In this document: positions 1 to 7,644 of the stretch, piece after piece
Layout of the letters: each line of letters starts with the position of its first letter
Position numbering within the stretch: position 1 is the stretch's first letter
NCBI GenBank assembly: GCA_963819685.1
Contig: CAWFXI010000005.1
Coordinates: 124,001-188,000 of the forward strand
Source: CAIUGU01 sp963819685
GTDB taxonomy: Bacteria > Pseudomonadota > Gammaproteobacteria > Steroidobacterales > Steroidobacteraceae
Reading direction: 5' to 3'
DNA length: 64,000 nucleotides
Position numbers and translations under genes: made by a program
The notes under the pieces: model-generated
Databases searched by the model: none
The model's input: the letters and a program-made list of their open reading frames with translations, nothing else
Told to the model about the DNA's origin: nothing

Positions 1-336
1 GTTGGATTGCCGGACTTCGTTTTCGGACGCGGTGAGCGCCTTGGCCATCTGCGACGCGACGTGGAGGCTGCGCTGACTGCGGCGGTGATAGATCCGCAGC
101 AGTGCGTAGATGATCATCGATGAGAGAATCACAAACACCAGCCCCTTGTAGGTCTGGAATCTCGCCACTTCCTCGGCGGACGGGAACGATCGTTCAACGG
201 CGCGATCGGAGAACAGGATCCACGCAGTCCCGAAGGCCAGGTAGATCAGCGTAATGAACAGCGGCATGTGCCGCTGGGTCCACGTGTCATCCGGTTCCAT
301 CGCGGAAGGGTTGCCTGGCATTTTCTGGTCTTCCAT
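1..336 (-). CDS. Membrane sensor/signalling protein, N-terminal part (runs off the left edge)
   Basis: The visible 112 residues start at the ATG at 336 and stay open to the window edge. A polar head of about 25 residues is followed by two hydrophobic segments, roughly residues 26-41 (LFITLIYLAFGTAWILF) and 62-77 (GLVFVILSSMIIYALL), separated by a short charged loop. Next comes an Arg-rich stretch and the start of a likely helical linker. This two-helix input module, with its AWILFSD and YKG motifs, is common at the N-terminus of PAS/GGDEF/EAL proteins and of PAS histidine kinases. The output domain lies outside the window, so the enzymatic class cannot be decided. A later ATG, 12 codons in, is possible. 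Confidence 0.6.
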   Translation of the reverse strand, partial: MEDQKMPGNPSAMEPDDTWTQRHMPLFITLIYLAFGTAWILFSDRAVERSFPSAEEVARFQTYKGLVFVILSSMIIYALLRIYHRRSQRSLHVASQMAKALTASENEVRQSN

Positions 337-370
337 GGTTGCGAGGCGCATGCGCAGCAGATGTTGCGCT

Positions 371-1285
371 TCAGGCAGTCAATTGCTTCAGGGCCTGTTC
401 GTACTTCTCGCTCGTGCGCCGGATGATCTCCACAGGCAGGTGCGGGCCCGGGGCGCGCTTGTCCCAGGTCAGCGTCTCGAGGTAATCGCGGACGAACTGC
501 TTGTCGAAGCTCGGCGGACTGATGCCCGGACGATACGTGTCGACGGGCCAGAATCGCGAGGAATCGGGTGTCAGCGCTTCGTCGATCAGCGTCAGCGCTC
601 CGCTTGCGTCCAGGCCGAACTCGAACTTCGTGTCGGCGATGATGATGCCGCGAGTCGCCGCGTGGGCCGCTGCGAACCGGTACAGCGCCAACGCTGCAGC
701 GCGAACCTGATCGGCCAGTTCTGCCCCGATCTGTGTCGCAACCTGCGCAAAGCCGATGTTCTCGTCGTGCTCGCCCAGGTCCGCCTTGGTGGCAGGTGTG
801 AAGATCGGTTCAGGCAGGCGGTCCGCCTGCCGTAATCCGGAAGGCAAACGGATGCCGCAGACTTCACCGGAATGCTGATAATCCTTCCACCCGGAGCCGA
901 TCAGATAGCCGCGCACGACAGCTTCAATCGGCAATGCCTTGAGGCGCCGTACGATCATTGTCCGATCCGCGATCAGGCTCCGCTCAGCAGCATCGGGTAC
1001 CACGGCTGCGAGGGTCAATCCGGCCTGTGTCGACAGGTGATTCGGAATGAGGTGTCGGGTCCGGTCGAACCAGAACTGCGAAATCTGCGTCAGCACCCGA
1101 CCCTTGCCCGGGATGGGATCGGGCAGCACGACATCAAAGGCGCTCAGGCGATCCGTGGTCACGATGAGCAGATGGTCCTTGTCCACCGCGTAGATGTCCC
1201 GCACCTTGCCCTGGTGAATGCGTTCGAGTCCCTTGAGATCCGACTGCAGCAGCGGGGGAGAAGCGGGAAGGTTCGACGAACTCAT
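371..1285 (-). CDS. purC: Phosphoribosylaminoimidazole-succinocarboxamide synthase
   Basis: SAICAR synthetase joins CAIR and aspartate with ATP in de novo purine synthesis in the cytosol. The 304-residue protein begins MSSSNLP; a longer frame reaches 1339, but the conserved part begins only after this Met. Family motifs are GKVRDIYAVD near residue 25, SAFDVVLPDPIPGKGRVLT, the IEAVVRGYLIGSGWKDY segment and DTKFEFG near residue 220. This is the longer (about 300 residues) type rather than the 237-residue E. coli type. It is divergent from the djlA-like gene across about 180 bp. The family assignment is firm. Confidence 0.95.
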   Translation of the reverse strand: MSSSNLPASPPLLQSDLKGLERIHQGKVRDIYAVDKDHLLIVTTDRLSAFDVVLPDPIPGKGRVLTQISQFWFDRTRHLIPNHLSTQAGLTLAAVVPDAAERSLIADRTMIVRRLKALPIEAVVRGYLIGSGWKDYQHSGEVCGIRLPSGLRQADRLPEPIFTPATKADLGEHDENIGFAQVATQIGAELADQVRAAALALYRFAAAHAATRGIIIADTKFEFGLDASGALTLIDEALTPDSSRFWPVDTYRPGISPPSFDKQFVRDYLETLTWDKRAPGPHLPVEIIRRTSEKYEQALKQLTA

Positions 1286-1464
1286 GGTTTGGAAGGATCC
1301 CGGGGCTGGCAGGAGAGCGGGGAGAGATGCGCACGACACGCTGCCGGTGATGCGGCTGTTACCATACGTCTTTGAGGCATTGTGTCAGCGCCGCCGCGAT
1401 GGGGTCAACTTGCTGCGGATGTCCTGGGGCGCGTGCTTCGTGATTGCAGTCAGACTGAAGTGGA

Positions 1465-2268
1465 GTGAGTCCGCAAGTGGCGATGCAGGGCAAGATTCTG
1501 GGTGCGATGGTGGGGTTTTTCGTCGGCGGGCCGGCGGGTGCCCTGCTGGGCGGGCTGGCGGGCCACCAGGTGGACCTGCAGATCGAACGCAAGGATGGCG
1601 GTGCCCGAGGTGTCGCACCTGCGAGAGCTGTGCAGGAAGCGTTTTTCCGCACGACGTTTCAGGCAATGGGGCACCTGGCCAAGTCTGACGGCTATGTCTC
1701 GGAACAGGAAATCCACGCGGCACGACAGGTCATGCAGCAGTTCGGGCTGGGACAGCCGGAAACACGGCTCGCGATCGAGCTGTTCACGTTGGGCAAGGCA
1801 CGCGACTTTCCGCTCGAAGCGGCCCTCGGGCAGCTGCATGCACTGATCAGGGGTCGCACGGATCTCTGCCGCATGTTCGTGCAGATCCAGTTGCAGGCCG
1901 CGCTGTGGAGTGGGCCATTGCACGGCCCCGGGCGCGCTCTGCTTGAACGCATGTGCCGCGTGCTCGAGATCTCTACGCTCGAACTGGCAAGGATGGAAGC
2001 GTTGCTGCGAATGCAACAGCCGTCGGGGCAGACGCCGGCACAGCGCGAAGCCGAAAAGCTCGGCTCAGCCTATGAAGTATTGGGCATCGGCCCTGATGCG
2101 GGCGATGCCGAGGTCAAGAAGTCGTATCGGCGGTTGATGAACCAGAATCATCCGGACAAACTGGTGGCCAAGGGCCTGCCCGAATCGATGATGAAGGTCG
2201 CTGAAGAGAAGACCCGCCAGGTACGCGCAGCCTATGAGGTGATCTGCGAAGCGCGGGGCCTCAAGTGA
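1465..2268 (+). CDS. djlA: DjlA-like co-chaperone (TerB-type domain plus C-terminal J domain)
   Basis: The N-terminus holds a Gly/Ala-rich hydrophobic segment (residues about 8-30, ILGAMVGFFVGGPAGALLGG), as in the membrane-anchored DjlA family. A TerB/DjlA-like helical domain follows (about 55-180). The C-terminus is a J domain (about 198-267) with the catalytic HPD in NQNHPDKL. It should stimulate DnaK ATPase at the inner membrane. The start given is GTG 1465; ATG 1483 six codons on is equally plausible. It is followed after 45 bp by rpe, probably in the same transcript. Confidence 0.85.
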   Translation: MSPQVAMQGKILGAMVGFFVGGPAGALLGGLAGHQVDLQIERKDGGARGVAPARAVQEAFFRTTFQAMGHLAKSDGYVSEQEIHAARQVMQQFGLGQPETRLAIELFTLGKARDFPLEAALGQLHALIRGRTDLCRMFVQIQLQAALWSGPLHGPGRALLERMCRVLEISTLELARMEALLRMQQPSGQTPAQREAEKLGSAYEVLGIGPDAGDAEVKKSYRRLMNQNHPDKLVAKGLPESMMKVAEEKTRQVRAAYEVICEARGLK

Positions 2269-2313
2269 TACAGTCCGGGATGACCCGCTGATGCCACCCC
2301 TACAAGGTCCGAC

Positions 2314-2982
2314 ATGATGCAGCCGTGGATAGCTCCGTCGATTCTGTCTGCCGACTTTGCCCGGCTGGGTGAAGAAGTGGAAACCGTGCTGGCCGCCGGC
2401 GCGGATCTCATCCATTTCGATGTCATGGACAATCACTACGTCCCCAACCTGACGATTGGCCCGCTGGTCTGCGCAGCGCTGCGCAAGCGAGGCATCAAGG
2501 CACCCATCGATGTGCACCTGATGGTCAAGCCCGTGGACCGGATCATTCCGGATTTTGCGCAGGCGGGAGCCACGTGGATCACGTTTCATCCGGAAGCCAG
2601 CGAGCATGTCGATCGAACGCTGGGACTCATCCGCGACAGCGGTTGCCGTCCGGGTCTGGTGTTCAATCCTGCGACACCGCTCAACTGGCTGGATCATCTG
2701 CTCGACAAGGTCGACATGATCCTGCTGATGTCCGTGAACCCGGGTTTCGGCGGGCAGTCCTTCATCCCCACGACACTTGAGAAGCTGCGCAGAGTGCGAG
2801 AGCGCATCGACTTGAGTGGTCGGGAGATCCGGCTGGAGGTTGATGGCGGCGTCAAGGCGGACAACATCGGCGAAATTGCACGCGCTGGCGCAGATACGTT
2901 TGTGGCAGGATCCGCCATCTTCGGCGCACAGGATTACCGCGCGACGATAGGCAAGATGCGCGAGGAAATAGCGAAGGGGTAG
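2314..2982 (+). CDS. rpe: Ribulose-phosphate 3-epimerase
   Basis: This cytosolic TIM-barrel enzyme interconverts ribulose-5-phosphate and xylulose-5-phosphate in the pentose phosphate pathway. At 222 residues it has the normal family length. Signature motifs are APSILSADF at the start, HFDVMDNHYVPN, DVHLMV, MSVNPGFGGQ and the phosphate-binding DGGV near residue 175. The conserved Asp and His metal ligands are present. Two adjacent Met codons open the gene (2314 and 2317). A bidirectional terminator lies just downstream, before the convergent crp. Confidence 0.96.
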   Translation: MMQPWIAPSILSADFARLGEEVETVLAAGADLIHFDVMDNHYVPNLTIGPLVCAALRKRGIKAPIDVHLMVKPVDRIIPDFAQAGATWITFHPEASEHVDRTLGLIRDSGCRPGLVFNPATPLNWLDHLLDKVDMILLMSVNPGFGGQSFIPTTLEKLRRVRERIDLSGREIRLEVDGGVKADNIGEIARAGADTFVAGSAIFGAQDYRATIGKMREEIAKG

Positions 2983-3010
2983 GGGGATAGGGGATAGGGA
3001 AGGGGGGATA
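2983..3010. repeat. Heptanucleotide tandem repeat (GGGGATA family)
   Basis: Directly after the rpe stop the sequence runs as heptamers: GGGGATA, GGGGATA, a variant GGGAAGG, then GGGGATA. The same heptamer on the opposite strand (TATCCCC) recurs at 43814-43834. It is one member of a set of heptameric spacers at several gene junctions in this window. Confidence 0.7.
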
Positions 3011-3015
3011 GTAAA

Positions 3016-3046
3016 GAAAAAGGCCGGCATTGCCGGCCTTTTCTGT
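3016..3046. terminator. Bidirectional terminator between rpe and crp
   Basis: The hairpin AAAAAGGCCGGC-ATT-GCCGGCCTTTTC has A-rich and T-rich flanks on both sides. It can therefore terminate rpe on the plus strand and crp on the minus strand, which converge here. Confidence 0.85.
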
Positions 3047-3091
3047 TCTTGCGGACTTCTGGACGCTGTCCGCCGTCCGCTGCCCTCTTTT

Positions 3092-3826
3092 TCAATCCTC
3101 GTCGTCCTCATCATCGGCCTCGACGCGGCTGCGATCCTTGGCGAGCACGGTACTGCGGGCCGCCAGCATCGGGCGAGTGCGCACCTTGGGTCTGGCGCCA
3201 AATACGACGATCGTCTTGCCCGTGGCGCGCAGCAGGCGCTGGTCTTCAAGGACCTTGAGCACGCGGCCGGCCATTTCACGTGAGCAGCCGACCAGTCGCG
3301 ACAGCTCCTGGCGGCTGACCTTGATCTGCATGCCTTCGGGATGCGTCATCGCATCAGGCTCGCCACACAGATCCATGATGGCGTGGGCGACGCGGCCGGT
3401 CACATCCACAAAGGCGAGGTCACCGAGCTTGCGATTCGTCCGGTCGAGGCGGGTGGCCAGCTGGGTGGCCAGTTCGAACACGAGGCCGGGACTTTCCGCA
3501 GCCAGCTGCCGGAAGCGGGGATAGGTCATTTCAGCGAGTTCGCACTGCTGGCGTGTGCGCACCCAGGCACTGCGGGTGGGCTGTTCGTAGAAGAGGCCCA
3601 TTTCGCCGAAAAACTGGCCCTTGTTGAGGTAGGCCAGCACCATCTCGTTGCCTTCCTCGTCCTCGATCATGACTTCGACCGAGCCGTGCACGATGTAGTA
3701 GAGGATGTCGGGCAGGTCGCCCGCGTGGATGACAACCGTTTTGGAGGGCACGGTGCGGATGCGGCAGTAGCTCAAGAACCGGTTGATGGCCGGTATGTCG
3801 CTCAACGGTTTCATGCCCTCTTCCAT
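3092..3826 (-). CDS. crp: Crp/Vfr-type cAMP receptor transcription regulator with acidic C-terminal tail
   Basis: The protein has an N-terminal cyclic-nucleotide beta-roll (about 25-120), a dimerisation helix and a C-terminal winged helix (about 150-215). cAMP-pocket residues are visible in GEMGLFYEQPTRSAWVRT (Glu, Arg, Ser). The Thr of the C-helix is present in RLDRTNRK, but the neighbouring Ser of E. coli CRP is Asn here. The recognition helix reads SRQELSRLVGCSREMAGRVL. It is 244 residues against about 210 for CRP; the extra C-terminus ends in a run of Asp and Glu, which is unusual. Start codons at 3826 and 3814 are both possible. The leader contains AGAAGGGG as a ribosome site. Confidence 0.93.
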   Translation of the reverse strand: MEEGMKPLSDIPAINRFLSYCRIRTVPSKTVVIHAGDLPDILYYIVHGSVEVMIEDEEGNEMVLAYLNKGQFFGEMGLFYEQPTRSAWVRTRQQCELAEMTYPRFRQLAAESPGLVFELATQLATRLDRTNRKLGDLAFVDVTGRVAHAIMDLCGEPDAMTHPEGMQIKVSRQELSRLVGCSREMAGRVLKVLEDQRLLRATGKTIVVFGARPKVRTRPMLAARSTVLAKDRSRVEADDEDDED

Positions 3827-3943
3827 TAGGTACCCCTTCTATTGTTGTTGGCCCTGACGCACAGCATGCATCTTCAGCCCTGCGCGCCTTTTAATACACT
3901 ATAGGCGTTGCTGCAAGTGACATGGAAGCGGTTGGCTGCAATC

Positions 3944-4642
3944 TCACAACCAGCGGGCAGTGGTTGTCATCAGTTTTGCGGTGAGTTTCATCACCGCCCG
4001 CACCGGCAACGGTAACGGCATGCCGCCGGCGCGAATTGCCGCGCCACCGTGGTGCGCTTCATCGGCGCGCATCTGCGTGATGATCGAGCGAGTGCGCTCA
4101 TCACCTTCCGGCAACTGCTCAAGATGCGATTCCAGATGCTCGACGACCTGGCGCTCGGTTTCGGCAACGAACCCGAGGCTGGTGGCGTCCCCCAGGGAGC
4201 CAGCGATCGCACCGATGGCAAATGAGCCGCCATACCACAAGGGGTTCAGCAAACTGGTCCGTCCACCGAGCTCGCCGATTCGTGTCGCACACCAGACGAG
4301 GTGATCGCCTTCCTCTCTGGCGGCTTCAAGCAGCGCATCCTTCGTCGCGGGTTCCCGGGCGACCCATGCCTGGCCGTGATACAGCGCCTGGGCTGCGATC
4401 TCCCCGGAATGGTTGACGCGCATGAGACTGGCAATCCGTTGCTGCTCTGCCCGGGTGGCTACCGTTTCGGCAGCAGCCGCGGCGGGGTAAGGGCGCGCCG
4501 TGGTGGCATGAACTCCGGTCAGGGTCCGAAGGGCCCGATCGGCCTCCAGAATGAGGGAATCCAGCAGGGAATCCAGCCTGGACGAGCCAGAAACAGGCCC
4601 GGAGGGGGGGTGGCTCGATCGGGAGAGGCTGAAGCCGGGCAT
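3944..4642 (-). CDS. coq7: Ubiquinone biosynthesis hydroxylase Coq7 (2-polyprenyl-3-methyl-6-methoxy-1,4-benzoquinone monooxygenase)
   Basis: This is a di-iron carboxylate protein that hydroxylates the demethoxyubiquinone ring in the membrane-associated ubiquinone pathway. The 232 residues include NHSGEIAAQALYHGQ, EEGDHL, the Glu of ETERQVVEHLESHL and DEAHHGG, which supply the Glu and ExxH iron ligands. The frame remains open far upstream, antisense to rplM, so the start was set at the ATG where homology begins. This bacterium therefore uses Coq7 rather than UbiF for this step; the two UbiH-like flavoproteins at 11.8-14.2 kb would do the other hydroxylations. Confidence 0.93.
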   Translation of the reverse strand: MPGFSLSRSSHPPSGPVSGSSRLDSLLDSLILEADRALRTLTGVHATTARPYPAAAAAETVATRAEQQRIASLMRVNHSGEIAAQALYHGQAWVAREPATKDALLEAAREEGDHLVWCATRIGELGGRTSLLNPLWYGGSFAIGAIAGSLGDATSLGFVAETERQVVEHLESHLEQLPEGDERTRSIITQMRADEAHHGGAAIRAGGMPLPLPVRAVMKLTAKLMTTTARWL

Positions 4643-4648
4643 GGACAC

Positions 4649-4654
4649 ATTATA
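4649..4654 (-). promoter_or_regulatory. Perfect TATAAT six bases before the coq7 start codon
   Basis: On the minus strand TATAAT is followed by GTGTCC and then the coq7 ATG. This spacing would put transcription initiation at or beside the start codon, so the mRNA would be leaderless or nearly so. No good -35 box is evident. Confidence 0.4.
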
Positions 4655-4714
4655 TATGCCCGACTTGCGTGCCAGCATGAGCCATCTGACCCGGTTGCAG
4701 GCCCTCCAGCTGGT

Positions 4715-4743
4715 TTGCAAACCCCAGGGTCGTCCATTAGACT
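4715..4743 (+). promoter_or_regulatory. Sigma-70 promoter for rplM-rpsI
   Basis: TTGCAA (4715-4720), an exact 17-base spacer and TAGACT (4738-4743) lie 44 bp before the rplM start. GGAG at about -12 serves as its ribosome binding site. Confidence 0.65.
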
Positions 4744-4786
4744 TGCCGGCCTTCCGCATATAGCCGATCTTTCCGGAGCAGTGTTT

Positions 4787-5215
4787 ATGAAGACCGTTTT
4801 CGCCAAAACGGCCACGATCCGCCGCGACTGGTACGTCGTGGATGCCGCCGAACAGACCCTGGGTCGCCTTGCGACGCAGCTGGCTTTCCGTCTTCGCGGC
4901 AAGCACAAGCCCGAGTACACCCCGCATATGGACACGGGCGACAACCTGATCGTCATCAATGCGGAGAAGATCAAGGTGACCGGCGCCAAGCTGACTGACA
5001 AGATGTATTACCGGCACACCGGCTACGAAGGCAACCTCAAGGAAACAACCCTGGGCAAGCTGCTGGCTGAACACCCGGAACGGGCGATCGAGTTCGCGGT
5101 GAAGGGCATGTTGCCCAAGAACCCGCTGGGTCGCGCGATGTTCAAGAAACTCCACGTATTCGCGGGCGCGGTTCATCCGCATACCGCGCAGCAGCCCAAA
5201 GCGCTGAAGATCTGA
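4787..5215 (+). CDS. rplM: 50S ribosomal protein L13
   Basis: This 142-residue protein has exactly the usual bacterial L13 length. It carries WYVVDAAEQTLGRLA, KHKPEYTPHMDTGDNLIVIN, the YYRHTGYEGNLK loop and MLPKNPLGRAMFKKLHV. L13 is an early-assembling 23S rRNA-binding protein of the large subunit. The frame is open upstream, but the conserved start MKTVFAK and the upstream GGAG fix the ATG. It pairs with rpsI 16 bp downstream, the near-universal rplM-rpsI operon. Confidence 0.98.
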   Translation: MKTVFAKTATIRRDWYVVDAAEQTLGRLATQLAFRLRGKHKPEYTPHMDTGDNLIVINAEKIKVTGAKLTDKMYYRHTGYEGNLKETTLGKLLAEHPERAIEFAVKGMLPKNPLGRAMFKKLHVFAGAVHPHTAQQPKALKI

Positions 5216-5231
5216 GATTCAGGACCTGACA

Positions 5232-5627
5232 ATGGCGACAACGAACACAAACTACGGCACTGGCCGCCGCAAGACTTCGACGGCCCGGGTTTTCCTCCGT
5301 CCCGGTACCGGCAAGATCACGATCAATGCCCGGCCCATCGACCAGTTCTTCGGTCGCAAGACGGCACGCATGATCGTGCGTCAGCCGCTCGAGATCGTTA
5401 ACCTCGCAACGCAATTCGACGTCGAAGCGACAGTTGCCGGTGGCGGCACGACCGGCCAGGCCGGCGCCATCCGTCACGGGCTGACTCGCGCCCTGATGGA
5501 ATATGACGAGACGCTGCGCAAGGCGCTGCGTGACGCCGGCTTCGTGACCCGCGACGCCCGCGAGGTGGAACGCAAGAAGGTTGGCTTCCGCAAGGCACGC
5601 CGCGGCACCCAGTTCTCGAAGCGCTGA
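5232..5627 (+). CDS. rpsI: 30S ribosomal protein S9
   Basis: 131 residues, normal for S9. It begins with the NYGTGRRKTSTARVFLRPG segment, continues with the GGGTTGQAGAIRHGLTRAL core, and ends in the basic tail KARRGTQFSKR, whose terminal Arg reaches the P-site tRNA in known ribosome structures. It is second gene of the rplM-rpsI operon. The downstream tRNA-Gln gene is 60 bp away and may be part of the same transcript. Confidence 0.98.
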   Translation: MATTNTNYGTGRRKTSTARVFLRPGTGKITINARPIDQFFGRKTARMIVRQPLEIVNLATQFDVEATVAGGGTTGQAGAIRHGLTRALMEYDETLRKALRDAGFVTRDAREVERKKVGFRKARRGTQFSKR

Positions 5628-5687
5628 TCCTCATTCAGCGCCGGGACTGCCTGCGCCATGGCGTACAGATCTCTCGTTCAGGTTTCC

Positions 5688-5761
5688 TGGGGGATCGTCT
5701 AGCGGTAGGACAACGGACTCTGACTCCGTTTACCTAGGTTCGAATCCTAGTCCCCCAGCCA
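5688..5761 (+). tRNA. tRNA-Gln (anticodon CTG)
   Basis: A complete cloverleaf: acceptor stem TGGGGGA/TCCCCCA, discriminator G and encoded CCA at 5759-5761. The anticodon stem is ACGGA/TCCGT with loop CTCTGAC, giving anticodon CTG at 5720-5722. The T arm is CTAGG-TTCGAAT-CCTAG. The length of 74 bases and the acceptor match gammaproteobacterial tRNA-Gln. It decodes CAG. Confidence 0.97.
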
Positions 5762-5767
5762 AAAAAA

Positions 5768-5801
5768 CATACGGCCCGCTCAAGCGGGCCGTATGCGTTT
5801 T
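5768..5801 (+). terminator. Rho-independent terminator after tRNA-Gln
   Basis: A 12-bp perfect stem CATACGGCCCGC/GCGGGCCGTATG with loop TCAA is followed by CGTTTT, immediately after the tRNA. Confidence 0.88.
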
Positions 5802-5807
5802 GGCACC

Positions 5808-5830
5808 GGGACTAGGATTCAGAACCTAGG
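5808..5830 (-). repeat. Inverted, near-identical copy of the tRNA-Gln T-arm
   Basis: These 23 bases are the reverse complement of the tRNA T-arm and 3' acceptor region (5733-5754) with one inserted A. A further CCTAGGTTCGA follows at 5834-5844. The perfect 12-base palindrome GACAAATTTGTC (5843-5854) comes next. The remainder of the gap to 6288 holds no recognisable gene other than the repeat cluster listed separately. Confidence 0.7.
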
Positions 5831-5952
5831 GATCCTAGGTTCGACAAATTTGTCGGGAACAAATTTGAACGCCACGCATGCGGACCCGTCCGGGGTAGTC
5901 ATTCGTGGCGGCCCCAATGGGGTGGAGCACATGGATGTGCGGAATAATCCTT

Positions 5953-6178
5953 CCTCGCGACACGGTAAGGTCTCGAACTCGTGTAAGCGACTTTCTTGAA
6001 GCAAGCGACTTAATGATTTCGGGTCCTGAATCTTCGCCCTCGCAGTGAAGTCCTGAACTTGCGATGGCGATCCTTGGCTCCTCGCCCTCGCAGTGAAGTC
6101 CCGAACTTGCGACGGCGATCTTGAATCTTGACCCTCGCGGCACGGTGAGCCCCCGAACTCGTGCAAGCGACTCCTCGA
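5953..6178. repeat. Four degenerate direct repeats, about 40-47 bp each
   Basis: Copies begin near 5953, 6037, 6084 and 6132, the last three spaced 47-48 bp apart. Each opens with CCTCGC, has a central CGAACT/TGAACTT core and ends near GCGA. The outer pair (5953, 6132) and inner pair (6037, 6084) are most alike. No gene is evident in this stretch. Confidence 0.65.
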
Positions 6179-6288
6179 TTGACCAGCCCCCACCCCTTCG
6201 GCATATTCGTCTGCGAGAAAACTCCGCGCCGCGCGCCCGACAGACGAGCGGCGACACATAACGATTTTCCTTTTTGGGGGTACTGTTC

Positions 6289-6759
6289 ATGAAACGCATG
6301 CTGCTCGCACTGTCACTCTCCCTTGTCGCCACAACTCCGGCTCTCGCCCAGCGGGCGACACTTTCTGCCGCTGAAGAAGCCAACAAGAAAGTCGTCTTCG
6401 AGTTTTATCGCCAGGTCTGGGAAACCGGCAACGCGGAGCTGCTGCCGCAGTTCTATGCCGCAGACTTCAAGGAGCACAATCCGGCGGTTCCACCGGGCGG
6501 CCTCGATGGTCTGGCGCAGTTCCTGAAGCGGCGCTTCCCTGCCGTGAAGCCGGCCGGCAAGGAACTGCAGAACCCGCCCGCGCTGGTGCAGGTAGATGGC
6601 GACCTCGTGACCTGGATCTTCAGGCGTGATGCCAAGGATCCGAAGGACGGTTCTCCCTACAACAGCTTCTGGTTCGATACCTATCGCGTGAAGGATGGCA
6701 AGGTCGTTGAGCATTGGGATGCAGCTACCCGCCAGGCTGCACCACCACCGCGCCAGTAG
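6289..6759 (+). CDS. Secreted NTF2/SnoaL-like protein
   Basis: Residues 1-20 (MKRMLLALSLSLVATTPALA) form a cleavable signal peptide ending ALAQ. The rest is a single SnoaL-like cone-fold domain with FEFYRQVWETGNAELLPQFYAADFKEHNP and the end motif DTYRVKDGKVVEHWD, typical of the predicted SnoaL-like aldol-condensation enzyme group. The substrate cannot be inferred. A related protein is encoded at 20226. The ATG at 6289 is preferred over an upstream one at 6274 because the signal peptide starts here. It is monocistronic, with a strong terminator behind it. Confidence 0.82.
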   Translation: MKRMLLALSLSLVATTPALAQRATLSAAEEANKKVVFEFYRQVWETGNAELLPQFYAADFKEHNPAVPPGGLDGLAQFLKRRFPAVKPAGKELQNPPALVQVDGDLVTWIFRRDAKDPKDGSPYNSFWFDTYRVKDGKVVEHWDAATRQAAPPPRQ

Positions 6760-6814
6760 TCTGCTGCAAGGAGTTTTGCATCATCCTGTTGACGCTGACC
6801 GTGATCGCCGAATA

Positions 6815-6845
6815 GCAGAAGGCCCGCTCATTGCGGGCCTTCTGC
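6815..6845. terminator. Terminator between the NTF2-like gene and rpiA
   Basis: The 13-bp stem GCAGAAGGCCCGC/GCGGGCCTTCTGC with loop TCATT lies between convergent genes. Its poly-T tract is weak, but the hairpin is strong on both strands. Confidence 0.7.
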
Positions 6846-6877
6846 ATTCATGTGGATAGCTGGCAGGTGTCAGCTGG

Positions 6878-7537
6878 TTATCGCAACGTCCTGACCCCGT
6901 CCTTCCCCCCGACAATCAGCAGATCAGCGGGTCTCCTTGCGAACAATCCCACCGTCACGACCCCCGCGATCTGATTGATTTCGGTCTCAAGCTCTACCGG
7001 ATCGACGATCCGCAGGTTGTGGACGTCGAGGATCTGGTTGCCGTTGTCGGTAATGAAGCCCTGCCGCAACACCGGGCCACCCCCCAAGCGGACCATTTGC
7101 CTCGCGACATGCGAGCGGGCCATTGGAATCACTTCGACCGGCAGCGGGAAGCGTCCGAGTACATCGACGAGCTTTGTCTCATCGACGATACAGATGAAGC
7201 GGGTAGCGGTTGCTGCCACGATCTTCTCCCTCGTCAGTGCGCCGCCGCCACCCTTGATGAGTCTCAGGTGCGAGTCGGCCTCATCGGCGCCATCGATATA
7301 GACCTCGGGAGGATCCGATGAGTTGAGGTCCAGGACCTCGAAGCCGTGTTTCCTCAGGCGGGTCGTGGATGCTTCCGAACTTGAAATGGCACCACGGAGC
7401 GCCAAGTTGGCGCTGGCGAGTACCTCGATGAAAAGGTTGACGGTCGACCCCGTCCCGACCCCTACGATCATGTCATCGCGGACGTGAGCGAGGGCCGCGA
7501 CTGCTGCGAGACGCTTGAGGCTGTCCTGGTCCGTCAA
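6878..7537 (-). CDS. rpiA: Ribose-5-phosphate isomerase A
   Basis: This cytosolic isomerase links ribose-5-phosphate and ribulose-5-phosphate. It has 219 residues, as in E. coli. Motifs are GVGTGSTVNLFIE (phosphate loop, about 27-39), YIDGADEAD with the catalytic Asp residues, KGGGGALTREKI with Lys and Glu, and VGLFARRPADLLIVGG near the end. Together with rpe it gives both non-oxidative pentose phosphate entry steps in one 5-kb stretch, although they are not in one operon. Confidence 0.96.
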   Translation of the reverse strand: MTDQDSLKRLAAVAALAHVRDDMIVGVGTGSTVNLFIEVLASANLALRGAISSSEASTTRLRKHGFEVLDLNSSDPPEVYIDGADEADSHLRLIKGGGGALTREKIVAATATRFICIVDETKLVDVLGRFPLPVEVIPMARSHVARQMVRLGGGPVLRQGFITDNGNQILDVHNLRIVDPVELETEINQIAGVVTVGLFARRPADLLIVGGKDGVRTLR

Positions 7538-7591
7538 TGTCGTGTCCCCCGGGCGAAATGCGGAAACATCTGTTTTCCAAGCTCCGTAAAC

Positions 7592-7619
7592 GACTGTGCC
7601 CGCTTACGCGGGCACAGTC
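7592..7619. terminator. Hairpin between the Lys-rich peptide gene and rpiA
   Basis: A perfect 12-bp stem GACTGTGCCCGC/GCGGGCACAGTC with loop TTAC lies just downstream of the small minus-strand gene at 7645. Confidence 0.7.
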
Positions 7620-7644
7620 TTTAGCTCATCATCGAAAGAAGAAT

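Noticed and set aside
2065..3279. Long minus-strand open frame opposite djlA, rpe and crp
   Set aside because: It is antisense to well-conserved genes and its translation has no domain character; GC-rich codon bias creates such shadows.
5953..6178. CRISPR-like array
   Set aside because: Units are degenerate, only four, not separated by uniform unique spacers, and no cas gene is present.
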